From Campylobacteraceae bacterium UBA1877 (GTDB lineage: Bacteria > Campylobacterota > Campylobacteria > Campylobacterales > Campylobacteraceae): 11,938 nucleotides of DNA. Location of the stretch: assembly GCA_002352945.1 (NCBI GenBank), contig DDHL01000042.1, positions 31,261 through 43,198 of the forward strand, read 5' to 3'. The notes beneath the pieces are model-generated. The model worked only from the letters and a program-made list of their open reading frames with translations. It was not told the origin of the DNA and did no database searches. Positions 1 to 7,102 of the stretch are shown here, in pieces. A program made the translations under genes and the position numbers. The number at the start of each line of letters is the position of its first letter. The first letter of the stretch is position 1.

Positions 1-338
1 TCCCCCTCGCCACTAACAACACATGAGTAGCGGCCAGTCTTCTCGTGCGCTTCTTGAATACGCTTTTTGTATGATTTGCTATCAACAAATTTTAAAGGAT
101 CTATTGGAGTTAAATTTGCATCACATTCATTAAAACTCCCCTCGTCACAGAGTAACTCAATCCGTTTTTGAGCATTAATTCGCATATGAAATCCACATTT
201 CGGGCAGACGTTAAATTGGTTTTCTACCTCTTTATAATACATCAAAGATTGGCACTGTTGACACTTAACCCAGTGACTTGGGGCTTCACTTGGAGAAGAC
301 TGCTTTCGTCGTATCTTAAATATTTCACCAAATTTCAT
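1..338 (-). CDS. accD: Acetyl-CoA carboxylase carboxyltransferase subunit beta, N-terminal part (cut by window edge)
   Basis: The first 112 codons are visible; the rest lies beyond base 1. AccD is the zinc-containing half of the carboxyltransferase that moves the carboxyl group from carboxybiotin to acetyl-CoA, giving malonyl-CoA for fatty-acid synthesis in the cytoplasm. The N-terminus MKFGEIFKIRRK is followed by a four-cysteine zinc ribbon, C26-x2-C29-x15-C45-x2-C48, the AccD hallmark. After it come ECDANLTPIDPLKFVDSKSY (residues 71-90) and the start of the crotonase-like fold (residues 91-112), where AccD proteins read similarly. The ATG at 338 is chosen because an AGGG lies 8 bases upstream on the minus strand; a GTG directly before it is a less likely start. 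It follows gltD on the same strand after 88 bases and has its own -10 box, so it may be transcribed both alone and by read-through from gltBD. The product FabD consumes is made here, but the fabD operon is separate. Confidence 0.95.
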   Translation of the reverse strand, partial: MKFGEIFKIRRKQSSPSEAPSHWVKCQQCQSLMYYKEVENQFNVCPKCGFHMRINAQKRIELLCDEGSFNECDANLTPIDPLKFVDSKSYKKRIQEAHEKTGRYSCVVSGEG

Positions 339-371
339 CACTTATGCCCTATATTTATCAAATTTCGCTCC

Positions 372-377
372 ATTGTA
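372..377 (-). promoter_or_regulatory. Probable -10 box of the accD promoter
   Basis: The minus strand reads TACAAT, five of six matches to TATAAT, directly after a T-rich run (TTTTTTGG). No convincing -35 is present 16-18 bases further upstream. A T-rich stretch before a -10 box, without a clear -35, is what is known of Campylobacterota sigma-70 promoters. The box is 33 bases from the accD ATG. The palindromic repeat at 399-410 lies about 22 bases upstream of it, near the -35 position. Confidence 0.5.
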
Positions 378-398
378 CCAAAAAATTCCTTATCCGTC

Positions 399-410
399 CT
401 TACATGTAAA
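399..410. repeat. Palindrome TTTACATGTAAA, copy 1 (one mismatch, intergenic)
   Basis: The plus strand reads CTTACATGTAAA, with the inner ten bases TTACATGTAA perfectly palindromic. This is the only copy outside a coding region and the only imperfect one. It lies between gltD and accD, just upstream of the accD -10 box. Confidence 0.75.
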
Positions 411-426
411 CTGGCACAAAAAAGCC

Positions 427-1809
427 TTAAGTTAAAAGAACTTTTATGATTGCCTCAGCCGCTGCTTTTCCTTCAGCTGCTGCTGTTACAACCAAGTCTG
501 AACCCCTTTTGCAATCCCCGCCGGCATAAACTCCAGGCTTAGTTGTCTCGTAATTTTCATTTGTAATAATTTGACCATATTTATTAACCTCAATTCCATT
601 TTCTGAAAGAAATTGAGGAACTGATGGAGTAAAACCTAGTGCAAAAATGATAACATCGGCATCAATTCTAAAATCACTTCCTTTGACAATCTCAACCCTT
701 TGTCTGCCAGAGCTATCTTTTTTTCCAAGCATTGTCTTTTGCATCTCGATGCCAATTACATGACCCTCGCTATTGATTAGAACTTCTTTTGGCGATGCAT
801 TGTAAACAAAAATTGCTCCCTCTTCTAGAGCATTTTTAAACTCTTTTTTAGATCCTGGCATATTGTGCTTATCGCGTCTGTATAGACATGTTACACTTTT
901 AGCGCCTTCTCGAATTGATGTTCTTAAACAATCCATTGCGGTATCACCACCACCAACCACAACGACATTTTTTCCCTTAACATCAACACAAGCGCTACTA
1001 GCCTCTCCAAAGAGTTTTTGCTGCGTTGAGCGTAAAAAATCAATTGCCATGACAGCTTCTGGAGCGGTATCGTTGGCTATATTTGGACGTCTTGGAGTCT
1101 CAGAACCGATAGCAACAAAGCATGCATCATGAGTATCGGCAATGTGATCAAATGAGATATCTTTACCAACTTCTTGGTTTACATGTAAAGTAAGTCCCGC
1201 CTCTTCAAGCCAGCGGATTCTTCTAAAAACAACCTCTTTTTCCAACTTAAATCCTGGAATTCCATAAGTTAGCAACCCTCCGGCTCTGCTTTGGCGCTCA
1301 TACATTTCAACCTTAATTCCGGCTCGAAGCAGATACGTTGCGCACGCAATTCCTGCAGGACCGGCGCCAATAATTGCAACTGACTTATTTTTTGTTACTC
1401 CAGGAAACTTAGGTCTTAATCCCTGTTTGAATCCATGCTCACTTATAAAGGTTTCGATTGAGCCGATTGTAATTGCTCCATGTCCATCATTAAGAGTACA
1501 GTCACCTTCACACAATCTATCTTGCGGGCAAATTCTTCCAGTGATTTCAGGAAATGGATTTGACTCATTTGAGAGCGCAAAGGCTAGCTTTGAATCCATC
1601 TTTGATGTTGCACGAAGCCAAAATGGGATGAAGTTGTGCAAAGGGCATTTGCTATGGCAAAATGGATCCCCACACTGAATGCATCTTCCAGACTGGGAAG
1701 AAGCCTCCTCTTTGCTCATCACCTCATAAATCTCTTTAAAATCCTTAATTCTCTCTGCTGCTTCTCTGCGCTTTGGGCTAACACGCTCTACTGTTACAAA
1801 ATTTTGCAT
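427..1809 (-). CDS. gltD: Glutamate synthase (NADPH) small subunit
   Basis: GltD is the flavoprotein subunit of glutamate synthase: it takes electrons from NAD(P)H through FAD and iron-sulfur clusters to GltB, which makes glutamate from glutamine and 2-oxoglutarate. In the 460-residue protein the N-terminal ferredoxin-like domain has two cysteine groups, C43-x2-C46-x4-C51-x3-C55 and C94-x5-C100-x3-C104. The FAD site is GAGPAG at 148-153 with MYERQSRAGGLLTYGIPGF after it. The NAD(P)H site is VVVVGGGDTAMD around 282-293. The second FAD motif, GVYAGGDCKRGSDLV, is near the C-terminus. Length is normal for the family. The start at 1809 is preferred over an in-frame ATG at 1821 because GGAG lies 6 bases upstream and the gene then begins one base after the gltB stop, consistent with translational coupling. 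One copy of the TTTACATGTAAA palindrome (1178-1189) is read as L-H-V-N at residues 208-211. Confidence 0.96.
   Translation of the reverse strand: MQNFVTVERVSPKRREAAERIKDFKEIYEVMSKEEASSQSGRCIQCGDPFCHSKCPLHNFIPFWLRATSKMDSKLAFALSNESNPFPEITGRICPQDRLCEGDCTLNDGHGAITIGSIETFISEHGFKQGLRPKFPGVTKNKSVAIIGAGPAGIACATYLLRAGIKVEMYERQSRAGGLLTYGIPGFKLEKEVVFRRIRWLEEAGLTLHVNQEVGKDISFDHIADTHDACFVAIGSETPRRPNIANDTAPEAVMAIDFLRSTQQKLFGEASSACVDVKGKNVVVVGGGDTAMDCLRTSIREGAKSVTCLYRRDKHNMPGSKKEFKNALEEGAIFVYNASPKEVLINSEGHVIGIEMQKTMLGKKDSSGRQRVEIVKGSDFRIDADVIIFALGFTPSVPQFLSENGIEVNKYGQIITNENYETTKPGVYAGGDCKRGSDLVVTAAAEGKAAAEAIIKVLLT
1178..1189. repeat. Palindrome TTTACATGTAAA, copy 2 (perfect, within gltD)
   Basis: This is a perfect 12-base palindrome inside gltD, read on the minus strand as TTA CAT GTA AAC, giving L-H-V-N. 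It sits between the FAD and NAD(P)H motifs, in a segment that is not part of either motif. Confidence 0.9.
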
Positions 1810-1810
1810 A

Positions 1811-4800
1811 TTAATCTCCATCCTCTGGATTGAGTGGCACCTTCATCATATCTTTAGGGCGCACCATCCAAAAATTTCGCACTGCATGGCGGAAGTTGTC
1901 TAAAATAAATTGAGCTCGCTCACTTCTTGTTTCATTAATATGGGTCCTTAAGAGCCGTTTTAAAAAGTGTCGCGCCTCATCCATCTCATCAGTATCAATT
2001 CGTATTGCACCTACTAGCTCTTGATTGAGTTTATCAATAAAATCATGCTCTTCATCATATACAAAAGCAATTCCTCCAGTCATACCAGCACCAAAATTGA
2101 CACCAGTTTTTCCAAGGATGAGTACAACTCCTCCGGTCATATATTCACACGCATGGTCTCCCGTGCCCTCTACAACTGCCGTTGCACCCGAATTGCGCAC
2201 ACAAAACCTCTCTCCAACACTACCTGCAATGAAGAGTTTACCGCCAGTAGCACCATATAAACAGGTGTTGCCAGCACATGAGTAGTTTTGTCCTTGGAAT
2301 TTTGGAGTAATGACTATCTTTCCGCCATTCATACCTTTGCCTAAATAGTCATTTGCAACCCCATTTAGTCGAATAGTAATTCCATTTATTAAAAATGCAC
2401 CCATCGACTGCCCTGCAACTCCATTGAGTAAAAATTTAATTGAGTTTTCTGGCAAACCTTCATTGCCATAATATTTAGCAATTTCTCCACTAATTAAGGC
2501 TCCAAAACTGCGATTTGTATTTTGGATCTCTTTGTGCACCATGACACTTTCTCGTGGGTTTTCAATCACTTTATAAACATCTTTTAAAATCTCTTTTTCA
2601 AACTCATTGGCATCAAATGGCTTATTTGGTTTTCCACTCCACGTATTTGGACCATCTATGTAGCGTGTAATTGCACTAAAATCAAAATCTTTTCCCTCAG
2701 GGTCCACTTCAACCAAATCTGTTCGGCCTATAATTTCATTTAGGCTTCTATAACCCAAAGAGGCTAGAATCTGTCTTACTTCTTCTGCTAAAAGGGTAAA
2801 GTAATTTACAAGCCGTTCGCTCGTTCCTGTAAAATATTCGCGCAATCTCTCATCTTGAGTAGCAACACCAACGGAGCATCGATTTAAGTGGCAAACTCTT
2901 AAAACTTTACAACCAACAATTGCCAAAGCCAAGGTTCCAAAAGCATATTTTTCAGCTCCTAAAATTGCGGCTTTTACAATATCAAGTCCAGTTTTTAATC
3001 CGCCATCGGTTTCTAAAAGAATGGAATCTCTTAAATGGTTTACTTTTAGAGCATTATGGGCTTCACTTAAACCAATCTCCCAAGGATTACCTGCAAACTT
3101 TATGGATGTATGGGGTGCTGCGCCCGTACCCCCATCGCTGCCTGAAATAATTACTTTATCTGCATAAGCTTTTGCAACTCCTGCTGCAATTGTTCCAACT
3201 CCAGCACTTGAAACAAGTTTTACTGCTATGGTTGCATCTGGATTTACCTGCTTTAAGTCAAAAATAAGCTGGGCTAAATCTTCAATGGAGTAGATATCGT
3301 GGTGTGGCGGTGGAGAGATGAGAGTAACTCCTGGAATTGTATATCTTAGCGATGCAATAAGAGGAGTCACCTTATGTCCTGGGAGCTGACCGCCCTCTCC
3401 TGGCTTAGCGCCCTGGGCAACTTTTATTTGAATTTCGGTTGCACTTCTTAAATACTCTGGTGTTACACCAAACCTACCTGAAGCAATTTGCTTAATTTTT
3501 GAATTTTTTGGACTTTTTAAGCGCTCTGGCGCCTCGCCACCCTCTCCTGAGTTGCTCATTGCGCCAATAGCATTCATCGCTTCGGCTAAAGCCTCATGCG
3601 CTTCTGGCGAAATTGAGCCCAGACTCATAGCAGCTGTACTAAAACGCTTCCAAATGGCCTCTTTTGGTTCAACTTCACTAAGAGGGATCGGCTCTTTGTC
3701 TGATTTGAGATTGAAAAAATCTCGAATCATCCGCTTACCCCGCTTGTTAATAAGTGAGGTTAGCTCTTCATAATCTTTCGGGTCGGCCGTAACTGAAACT
3801 TTGTGGATTGCATGCACTACTGCTGGACCATAATCGTGATACTCTCCACCATCTAAATATTTATAAAAACCTCCAAGCTCAAGCGGAAAGAGTTTTTTTG
3901 TCAAATCGAGCATAAAAGCTTTGGCATGATTTGCATTGATGCGGCTTTCAATAGCATCATAACCAAGTCCTGGAATAAGAACGTGTGAGTCTGTAAAACA
4001 ATCTTCTACTATATCGCGGCCCAATCCAATAATATCAAATAAGGATGAGTTTCGATAGGAAGCAACTGAGGCAATACCCATTTTAGACATAATTTTAAGC
4101 AACCCTTGATTAAGGGCGTGGTTTGAGTTTTTCAATCGGGTTTTTGTTTCATAAGAGCTTATATTATTTGCCTTACACTCTTCTAAAACTGTTGCGTAAA
4201 GAAGGTAGGGATAGATTGCATTTACTCCATATGCAATTAAACATGCACTTGAATGGGAATCATACACCTCTCCACTTACGGCTATGATTGATACTTTATG
4301 CCTTACTCCATCATTAAGTAAAGCGCGGTTAACCCGTCCAACTGCCATTGCCATTGGTATAGTCTTTTTACTCTTATCTATACCTCTATCATCTAAAATA
4401 ACTATTCTAACATCATCATTTTTAACTGCCTCAACAACATCATAGGCTAAATCCTCAAGGCTTCCTTCAAGGTTATCTTCAAAAAGGGTAGAAAAGGTTC
4501 TATTTTTATACTCTTTTTTATATCGAGGCTTCTTTGGATCACCAAAAGATTTTAAAATTTCAAACTTCTCTTGCATTAAAAAAGGTGAGATAGATTTAAT
4601 CCGCTTTGCATGCTCTTGAGTTTCATCAAGAATATTTCTAATCTCTCCAAAACCAACATTTAAACTCATTACAACTTTTTCTCGAATTGGATCAATTGGA
4701 GGATTTGTAACTTGAGCAAATTTCTGTTTAAAAAAATCTGAAAAAGAGCGCTGTTTTTGGCTAAAGGCTGCCAAAGGAGTATCATCACCCATTGAGCCGG

Positions 4801-6229
4801 TACTCTCTTTGCCATCTTTCATCATAGGCTCAATTATAATCTCTTTTGTCTCTTGCGTGATATTGTAATATCGCTGCAAATAGTGCAGATTTGAAAGTTC
4901 ATAATCAGATGTTTGCGAAAATGGAATCTCAACAAACTCTTGCAAGTAGACAAGATTTTGGTTTAGCCATTGGGTGTATGGATTGGAATCTTTAAGATAA
5001 TCATTGATCTCATCGTTTTTCATGATTTTTCCAAATTTAAGATCAATTCCTATCATTTGGCCGCTTTGAAGCCTTCCCCTCTCAAGGATATTCTCTTCTT
5101 TTATATCCATCACGCCATATTCACTTGAAATGATGATGCGATTATCTCTTGTTATTACATACTTTGCAGGTCTTAAACCATTTCTATCAAGAATACAGCC
5201 AATATATCTACCATCTGTTAAAGAGACAGCAGCTGGACCATCCCAAGGTTCAAAATTGATGCTTGAAAATTCATAAAAAGCACGCAGTGCTGAATCCATG
5301 TGTGGCGCATTCTGCCAAGGTGCAGGAATGAGAGAGCGGGCAGCTTTAAAAAAGTCAAACCCATTAACGAGTAAAAATTCAAACATATTATCCAAACTTG
5401 CACTATCGCTTTGGTCTGCATGGGTTATTGGCAAGAGCCGCTTTAGTTCTGCATCTGAAAAAACACTGCTTTTTACACACTCTCCCTTTGCAATAGCATT
5501 GAATCTATTGGCTGAAATAGAGTTAATTTCGCCATTGTGCGCTAAGGTTCTAAAAGGTTGTGCAAGACGCCATTTAGGAAGGGTATTTGTTGAAAAACGT
5601 TGATGAAAAAGTGCAAAAGTCGTCTTAAACAAAGGATCGCTTAAATCAGGATAAAAAGCTTTAATGTGGGTTGGCATCACCAAACCCTTGTATGAAATCA
5701 CCCTATCTGAAAAAGTTGCAATATAAAAATCCTCTTCATCCTCAAGAGCCTTTTCAATATCCCTTCTTGTTAAATATAGTAGAGCTTGAAATCGCTTTGT
5801 AGCAATGAGCGAATTGGGCGTTACAAAAATTTGAACAATTTGAGGCAGTGTATCAAGGGCAAGTTTTCCAAGAGCCTTAACGTTCACTGGAACATCACGA
5901 TACAAAAGAACTTTTAAATCATTTGATTCACAAATCTCTTCAATCTTTCTTTTTTGTTCATCATTTTGTAAAAATGTCATTGCAATAGCATACTGCTTGG
6001 GCAGATCAACACCCAACTTTTTAGCCTCTCGGTCCATAAATTCTTTTGGAATTGAAAACAAAAGACCGCTGCCATCGCCACTTTTGCCATCAGCTGCAAT
6101 TGCGCCCCTGTGCATCATACGCTCAAGTGCAGTAATTGCATCAATCACATTTTCATGGGTAGGTACATTATTGATATTGGCTAAAAGCCCAAATCCACAA
6201 TTATCCTTGTAGCTAGTAAGTAGATCCAT
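1811..6229 (-). CDS. gltB: Glutamate synthase (NADPH) large subunit
   Basis: GltB makes two glutamates from glutamine and 2-oxoglutarate with electrons from GltD. The 1472-residue protein has all four family domains. Residues 11 to about 400 are the class II glutamine amidotransferase; C11 in CGFGLLANIN is the expected nucleophile, exposed by removal of a ten-residue propeptide. Residues about 450-770 form the central domain. Residues about 860-1190 are the FMN-binding synthase barrel, with PPPHHDIYSIEDL (973-985) and SGSDGGTGAAP (1029-1039). The 3Fe-4S ligands are C1107-x5-C1113-x4-C1118. Residues about 1220-1472 are the glycine-rich beta-helix (GXGXG) domain. The ATG at 6229 has an AAGGG upstream on the minus strand and puts C11 correctly. 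It is the first gene of gltBD, read from the divergent region shared with recO. None of the TTTACATGTAAA palindromes fall in this 4.4 kb gene. Nothing is truncated or missing. Confidence 0.98.
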   Translation of the reverse strand: MDLLTSYKDNCGFGLLANINNVPTHENVIDAITALERMMHRGAIAADGKSGDGSGLLFSIPKEFMDREAKKLGVDLPKQYAIAMTFLQNDEQKRKIEEICESNDLKVLLYRDVPVNVKALGKLALDTLPQIVQIFVTPNSLIATKRFQALLYLTRRDIEKALEDEEDFYIATFSDRVISYKGLVMPTHIKAFYPDLSDPLFKTTFALFHQRFSTNTLPKWRLAQPFRTLAHNGEINSISANRFNAIAKGECVKSSVFSDAELKRLLPITHADQSDSASLDNMFEFLLVNGFDFFKAARSLIPAPWQNAPHMDSALRAFYEFSSINFEPWDGPAAVSLTDGRYIGCILDRNGLRPAKYVITRDNRIIISSEYGVMDIKEENILERGRLQSGQMIGIDLKFGKIMKNDEINDYLKDSNPYTQWLNQNLVYLQEFVEIPFSQTSDYELSNLHYLQRYYNITQETKEIIIEPMMKDGKESTGSMGDDTPLAAFSQKQRSFSDFFKQKFAQVTNPPIDPIREKVVMSLNVGFGEIRNILDETQEHAKRIKSISPFLMQEKFEILKSFGDPKKPRYKKEYKNRTFSTLFEDNLEGSLEDLAYDVVEAVKNDDVRIVILDDRGIDKSKKTIPMAMAVGRVNRALLNDGVRHKVSIIAVSGEVYDSHSSACLIAYGVNAIYPYLLYATVLEECKANNISSYETKTRLKNSNHALNQGLLKIMSKMGIASVASYRNSSLFDIIGLGRDIVEDCFTDSHVLIPGLGYDAIESRINANHAKAFMLDLTKKLFPLELGGFYKYLDGGEYHDYGPAVVHAIHKVSVTADPKDYEELTSLINKRGKRMIRDFFNLKSDKEPIPLSEVEPKEAIWKRFSTAAMSLGSISPEAHEALAEAMNAIGAMSNSGEGGEAPERLKSPKNSKIKQIASGRFGVTPEYLRSATEIQIKVAQGAKPGEGGQLPGHKVTPLIASLRYTIPGVTLISPPPHHDIYSIEDLAQLIFDLKQVNPDATIAVKLVSSAGVGTIAAGVAKAYADKVIISGSDGGTGAAPHTSIKFAGNPWEIGLSEAHNALKVNHLRDSILLETDGGLKTGLDIVKAAILGAEKYAFGTLALAIVGCKVLRVCHLNRCSVGVATQDERLREYFTGTSERLVNYFTLLAEEVRQILASLGYRSLNEIIGRTDLVEVDPEGKDFDFSAITRYIDGPNTWSGKPNKPFDANEFEKEILKDVYKVIENPRESVMVHKEIQNTNRSFGALISGEIAKYYGNEGLPENSIKFLLNGVAGQSMGAFLINGITIRLNGVANDYLGKGMNGGKIVITPKFQGQNYSCAGNTCLYGATGGKLFIAGSVGERFCVRNSGATAVVEGTGDHACEYMTGGVVLILGKTGVNFGAGMTGGIAFVYDEEHDFIDKLNQELVGAIRIDTDEMDEARHFLKRLLRTHINETRSERAQFILDNFRHAVRNFWMVRPKDMMKVPLNPEDGD
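1816..1819 (-). promoter_or_regulatory. Ribosome binding site deciding the gltD start
   Basis: GGAG on the minus strand, 6 bases before the ATG at 1809 and inside the last codons of gltB. The alternative ATG at 1821 has its only GAGG touching the start codon, which is too close to work well. Confidence 0.6.
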
Positions 6230-6263
6230 TCCACGCCCTTTATGATAAAATTACGCCTATGGC

Positions 6264-6278
6264 GCGATAAACTTGCCA
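6264..6278 (-). promoter_or_regulatory. Candidate sigma-54 (-24/-12) element upstream of gltB
   Basis: The minus strand reads TGGCAAGTTTATCGC. Against the general sigma-54 pattern TGGCAC-N5-TTGC it keeps the GG and GC dinucleotides at the right spacing and differs at two positions. Transcription would begin near 6252, giving a leader of roughly 23 bases before the gltB ATG. Nitrogen genes are often sigma-54 dependent elsewhere, but in Campylobacterota RpoN is known mainly for flagellar genes, so this is a weak call and could be chance. Confidence 0.25.
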
Positions 6279-6292
6279 CGGTTTTTAAAGTG

Positions 6293-6313
6293 CCCCAACT
6301 ATTCAATTTGGGG
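6293..6313. repeat. Short inverted repeat in the gltB-recO region
   Basis: CCCCAA at 6293-6298 and TTGGGG at 6308-6313 are separated by 9 bases. The G/C-rich arms stand out from the AT-rich surroundings. It has no T-run after it in either direction, so it is not a classical terminator; an operator or a leader hairpin is possible. Confidence 0.35.
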
Positions 6314-6372
6314 GGTGAAAAATCTCCCGATGTTACAATAAGTTTGCTTTTATTTACATAAAGGGCGAACTT

Positions 6373-6399
6373 TTGGTATTTTTTGGTTGCTTATATACT
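6373..6399 (+). promoter_or_regulatory. Candidate promoter of recO
   Basis: TTGGTA at 6373-6378 and TATACT at 6394-6399 (five of six to TATAAT) are separated by 15 bases, with a T-rich spacer. The -10 box is well placed, but several other AT-rich hexamers nearby could serve, so the exact position is uncertain. Confidence 0.35.
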
Positions 6400-6484
6400 A
6401 TTTTATAACTTAAAGTTTAATATATTAATTTTTTAGACAAAATAGAGTCTTTTTTATAGAGTTTAAAAGGAGTTTTACCGCTTT

Positions 6485-7102
6485 ATGCAAGGCTATATTG
6501 TACATTTAAACCGTGTTAAAGATGAGGATTTGATTGTCCATATTCTCACTGATAATAAGATAAAAAGCACATATAGGTTTTATGGTGCTAGACACAGTGT
6601 GATATATTTGGGATATAAAATTGACTTTGAACCTCATTACAATTTAAAATCCAGCCTTCCACAATTGCGAAATGTTTTACACTTAGCTCACCCTTGGAAT
6701 AGCAATAGAGAAAGAATGATGCTCTGGCAGCAGTTTATTGGACTCTTTTATTCGCACTTAAAAGAGCTTGAAGGATTTGAGGGGTTTTATACCAATTTGC
6801 TAGATTGGTGTGCATTGCGCTGGGAAAAGCAAAATCCAAAGCGAATAGCCATTGAGGCGTATTTATCGCTTTTGCGCCACGAAGGGCGCTTGCATGATCC
6901 AAGCCGCTGCTTTTTGTGCGATGGAATTATTGAGCAAAATGTGGCTCTTGCTCGGGGTTTTTTGCCCGCCCATCCAAACTGTTTACATGTAAAAGGATTG
7001 GACCAGGCTTTGCTAGAAAATCTCTTTTTAGAGCAAAGCACTTTACATGTAAACGATTTGGAGATTGAATATTTATGGAAAATTCTGCTTGAGGGCCTTT
7101 AG
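6485..7102 (+). CDS. recO: DNA recombination/repair protein RecO, short epsilonproteobacterial type
   Basis: RecO anneals single strands and helps load RecA with RecR at gaps. The 205-residue protein begins MQGYIVHLNRVKDEDLIVHI, the N-terminal OB-fold start where RecO proteins carry their start-of-strand motif, followed by a helical middle domain. C142-x2-C145 and C166 resemble the RecO zinc-type cysteines near the C-terminus (RCFLCDGII and AHPNC); the fourth ligand is not evident. The protein is shorter than E. coli RecO (about 240 residues) but fits the divergent Campylobacterota form as I recall it. Two copies of TTTACATGTAAA lie 60 bases apart near the 3' end, encoding LHVK (167-170) and LHVN (187-190). 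It is the only plus-strand gene here; its stop overlaps that of the opposing operon. Confidence 0.82.
   Translation: MQGYIVHLNRVKDEDLIVHILTDNKIKSTYRFYGARHSVIYLGYKIDFEPHYNLKSSLPQLRNVLHLAHPWNSNRERMMLWQQFIGLFYSHLKELEGFEGFYTNLLDWCALRWEKQNPKRIAIEAYLSLLRHEGRLHDPSRCFLCDGIIEQNVALARGFLPAHPNCLHVKGLDQALLENLFLEQSTLHVNDLEIEYLWKILLEGL
6982..6993. repeat. Palindrome TTTACATGTAAA, copy 3 (perfect, within recO)
   Basis: Read on the plus strand as TTA CAT GTA AAA, giving L-H-V-K, directly after C166 of RecO. It is the first of a pair exactly 60 bases apart. Confidence 0.9.
7042..7053. repeat. Palindrome TTTACATGTAAA, copy 4 (perfect, within recO)
   Basis: Read on the plus strand as TTA CAT GTA AAC, giving L-H-V-N, near the RecO C-terminus. 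It is the second of the pair 60 bases apart. Confidence 0.9.

Larger units (their letters stand above)
6230..6484. promoter_or_regulatory. Divergent intergenic region between gltB and recO
   Basis: This 255-base stretch has no open reading frame worth calling and must hold the promoters for gltB (leftwards) and recO (rightwards). It is strongly AT-rich on the recO side. It contains a sigma-54-like element for gltB (6264-6278), a 6-base inverted repeat (6293-6313), a half-like variant of the window's palindrome (TTTACATAAA, about 6354-6363), and a sigma-70-like candidate for recO (6373-6399). The recO ribosome binding site AAAAGGAG lies about 12 bases before its ATG, a slightly long spacing. 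Confidence 0.7.

Noticed and set aside
411..424. GGC/GCC hairpin with T-run after gltD as a terminator
   Set aside because: The stem is only three base pairs around an eight-base loop that contains the T-run itself; too weak to call.
168..449. Plus-strand open frame of 93 codons at the left end
   Set aside because: It lies opposite accD, whose zinc-ribbon cysteines and family sequence are unmistakable on the minus strand; the plus frame has no ribosome binding site or recognisable protein.
5298..5603. Plus-strand open frame of 101 codons within gltB, and similar ones elsewhere in gltB and gltD
   Set aside because: They run antisense to strongly conserved glutamate synthase coding sequence and have no start signals or family likeness.
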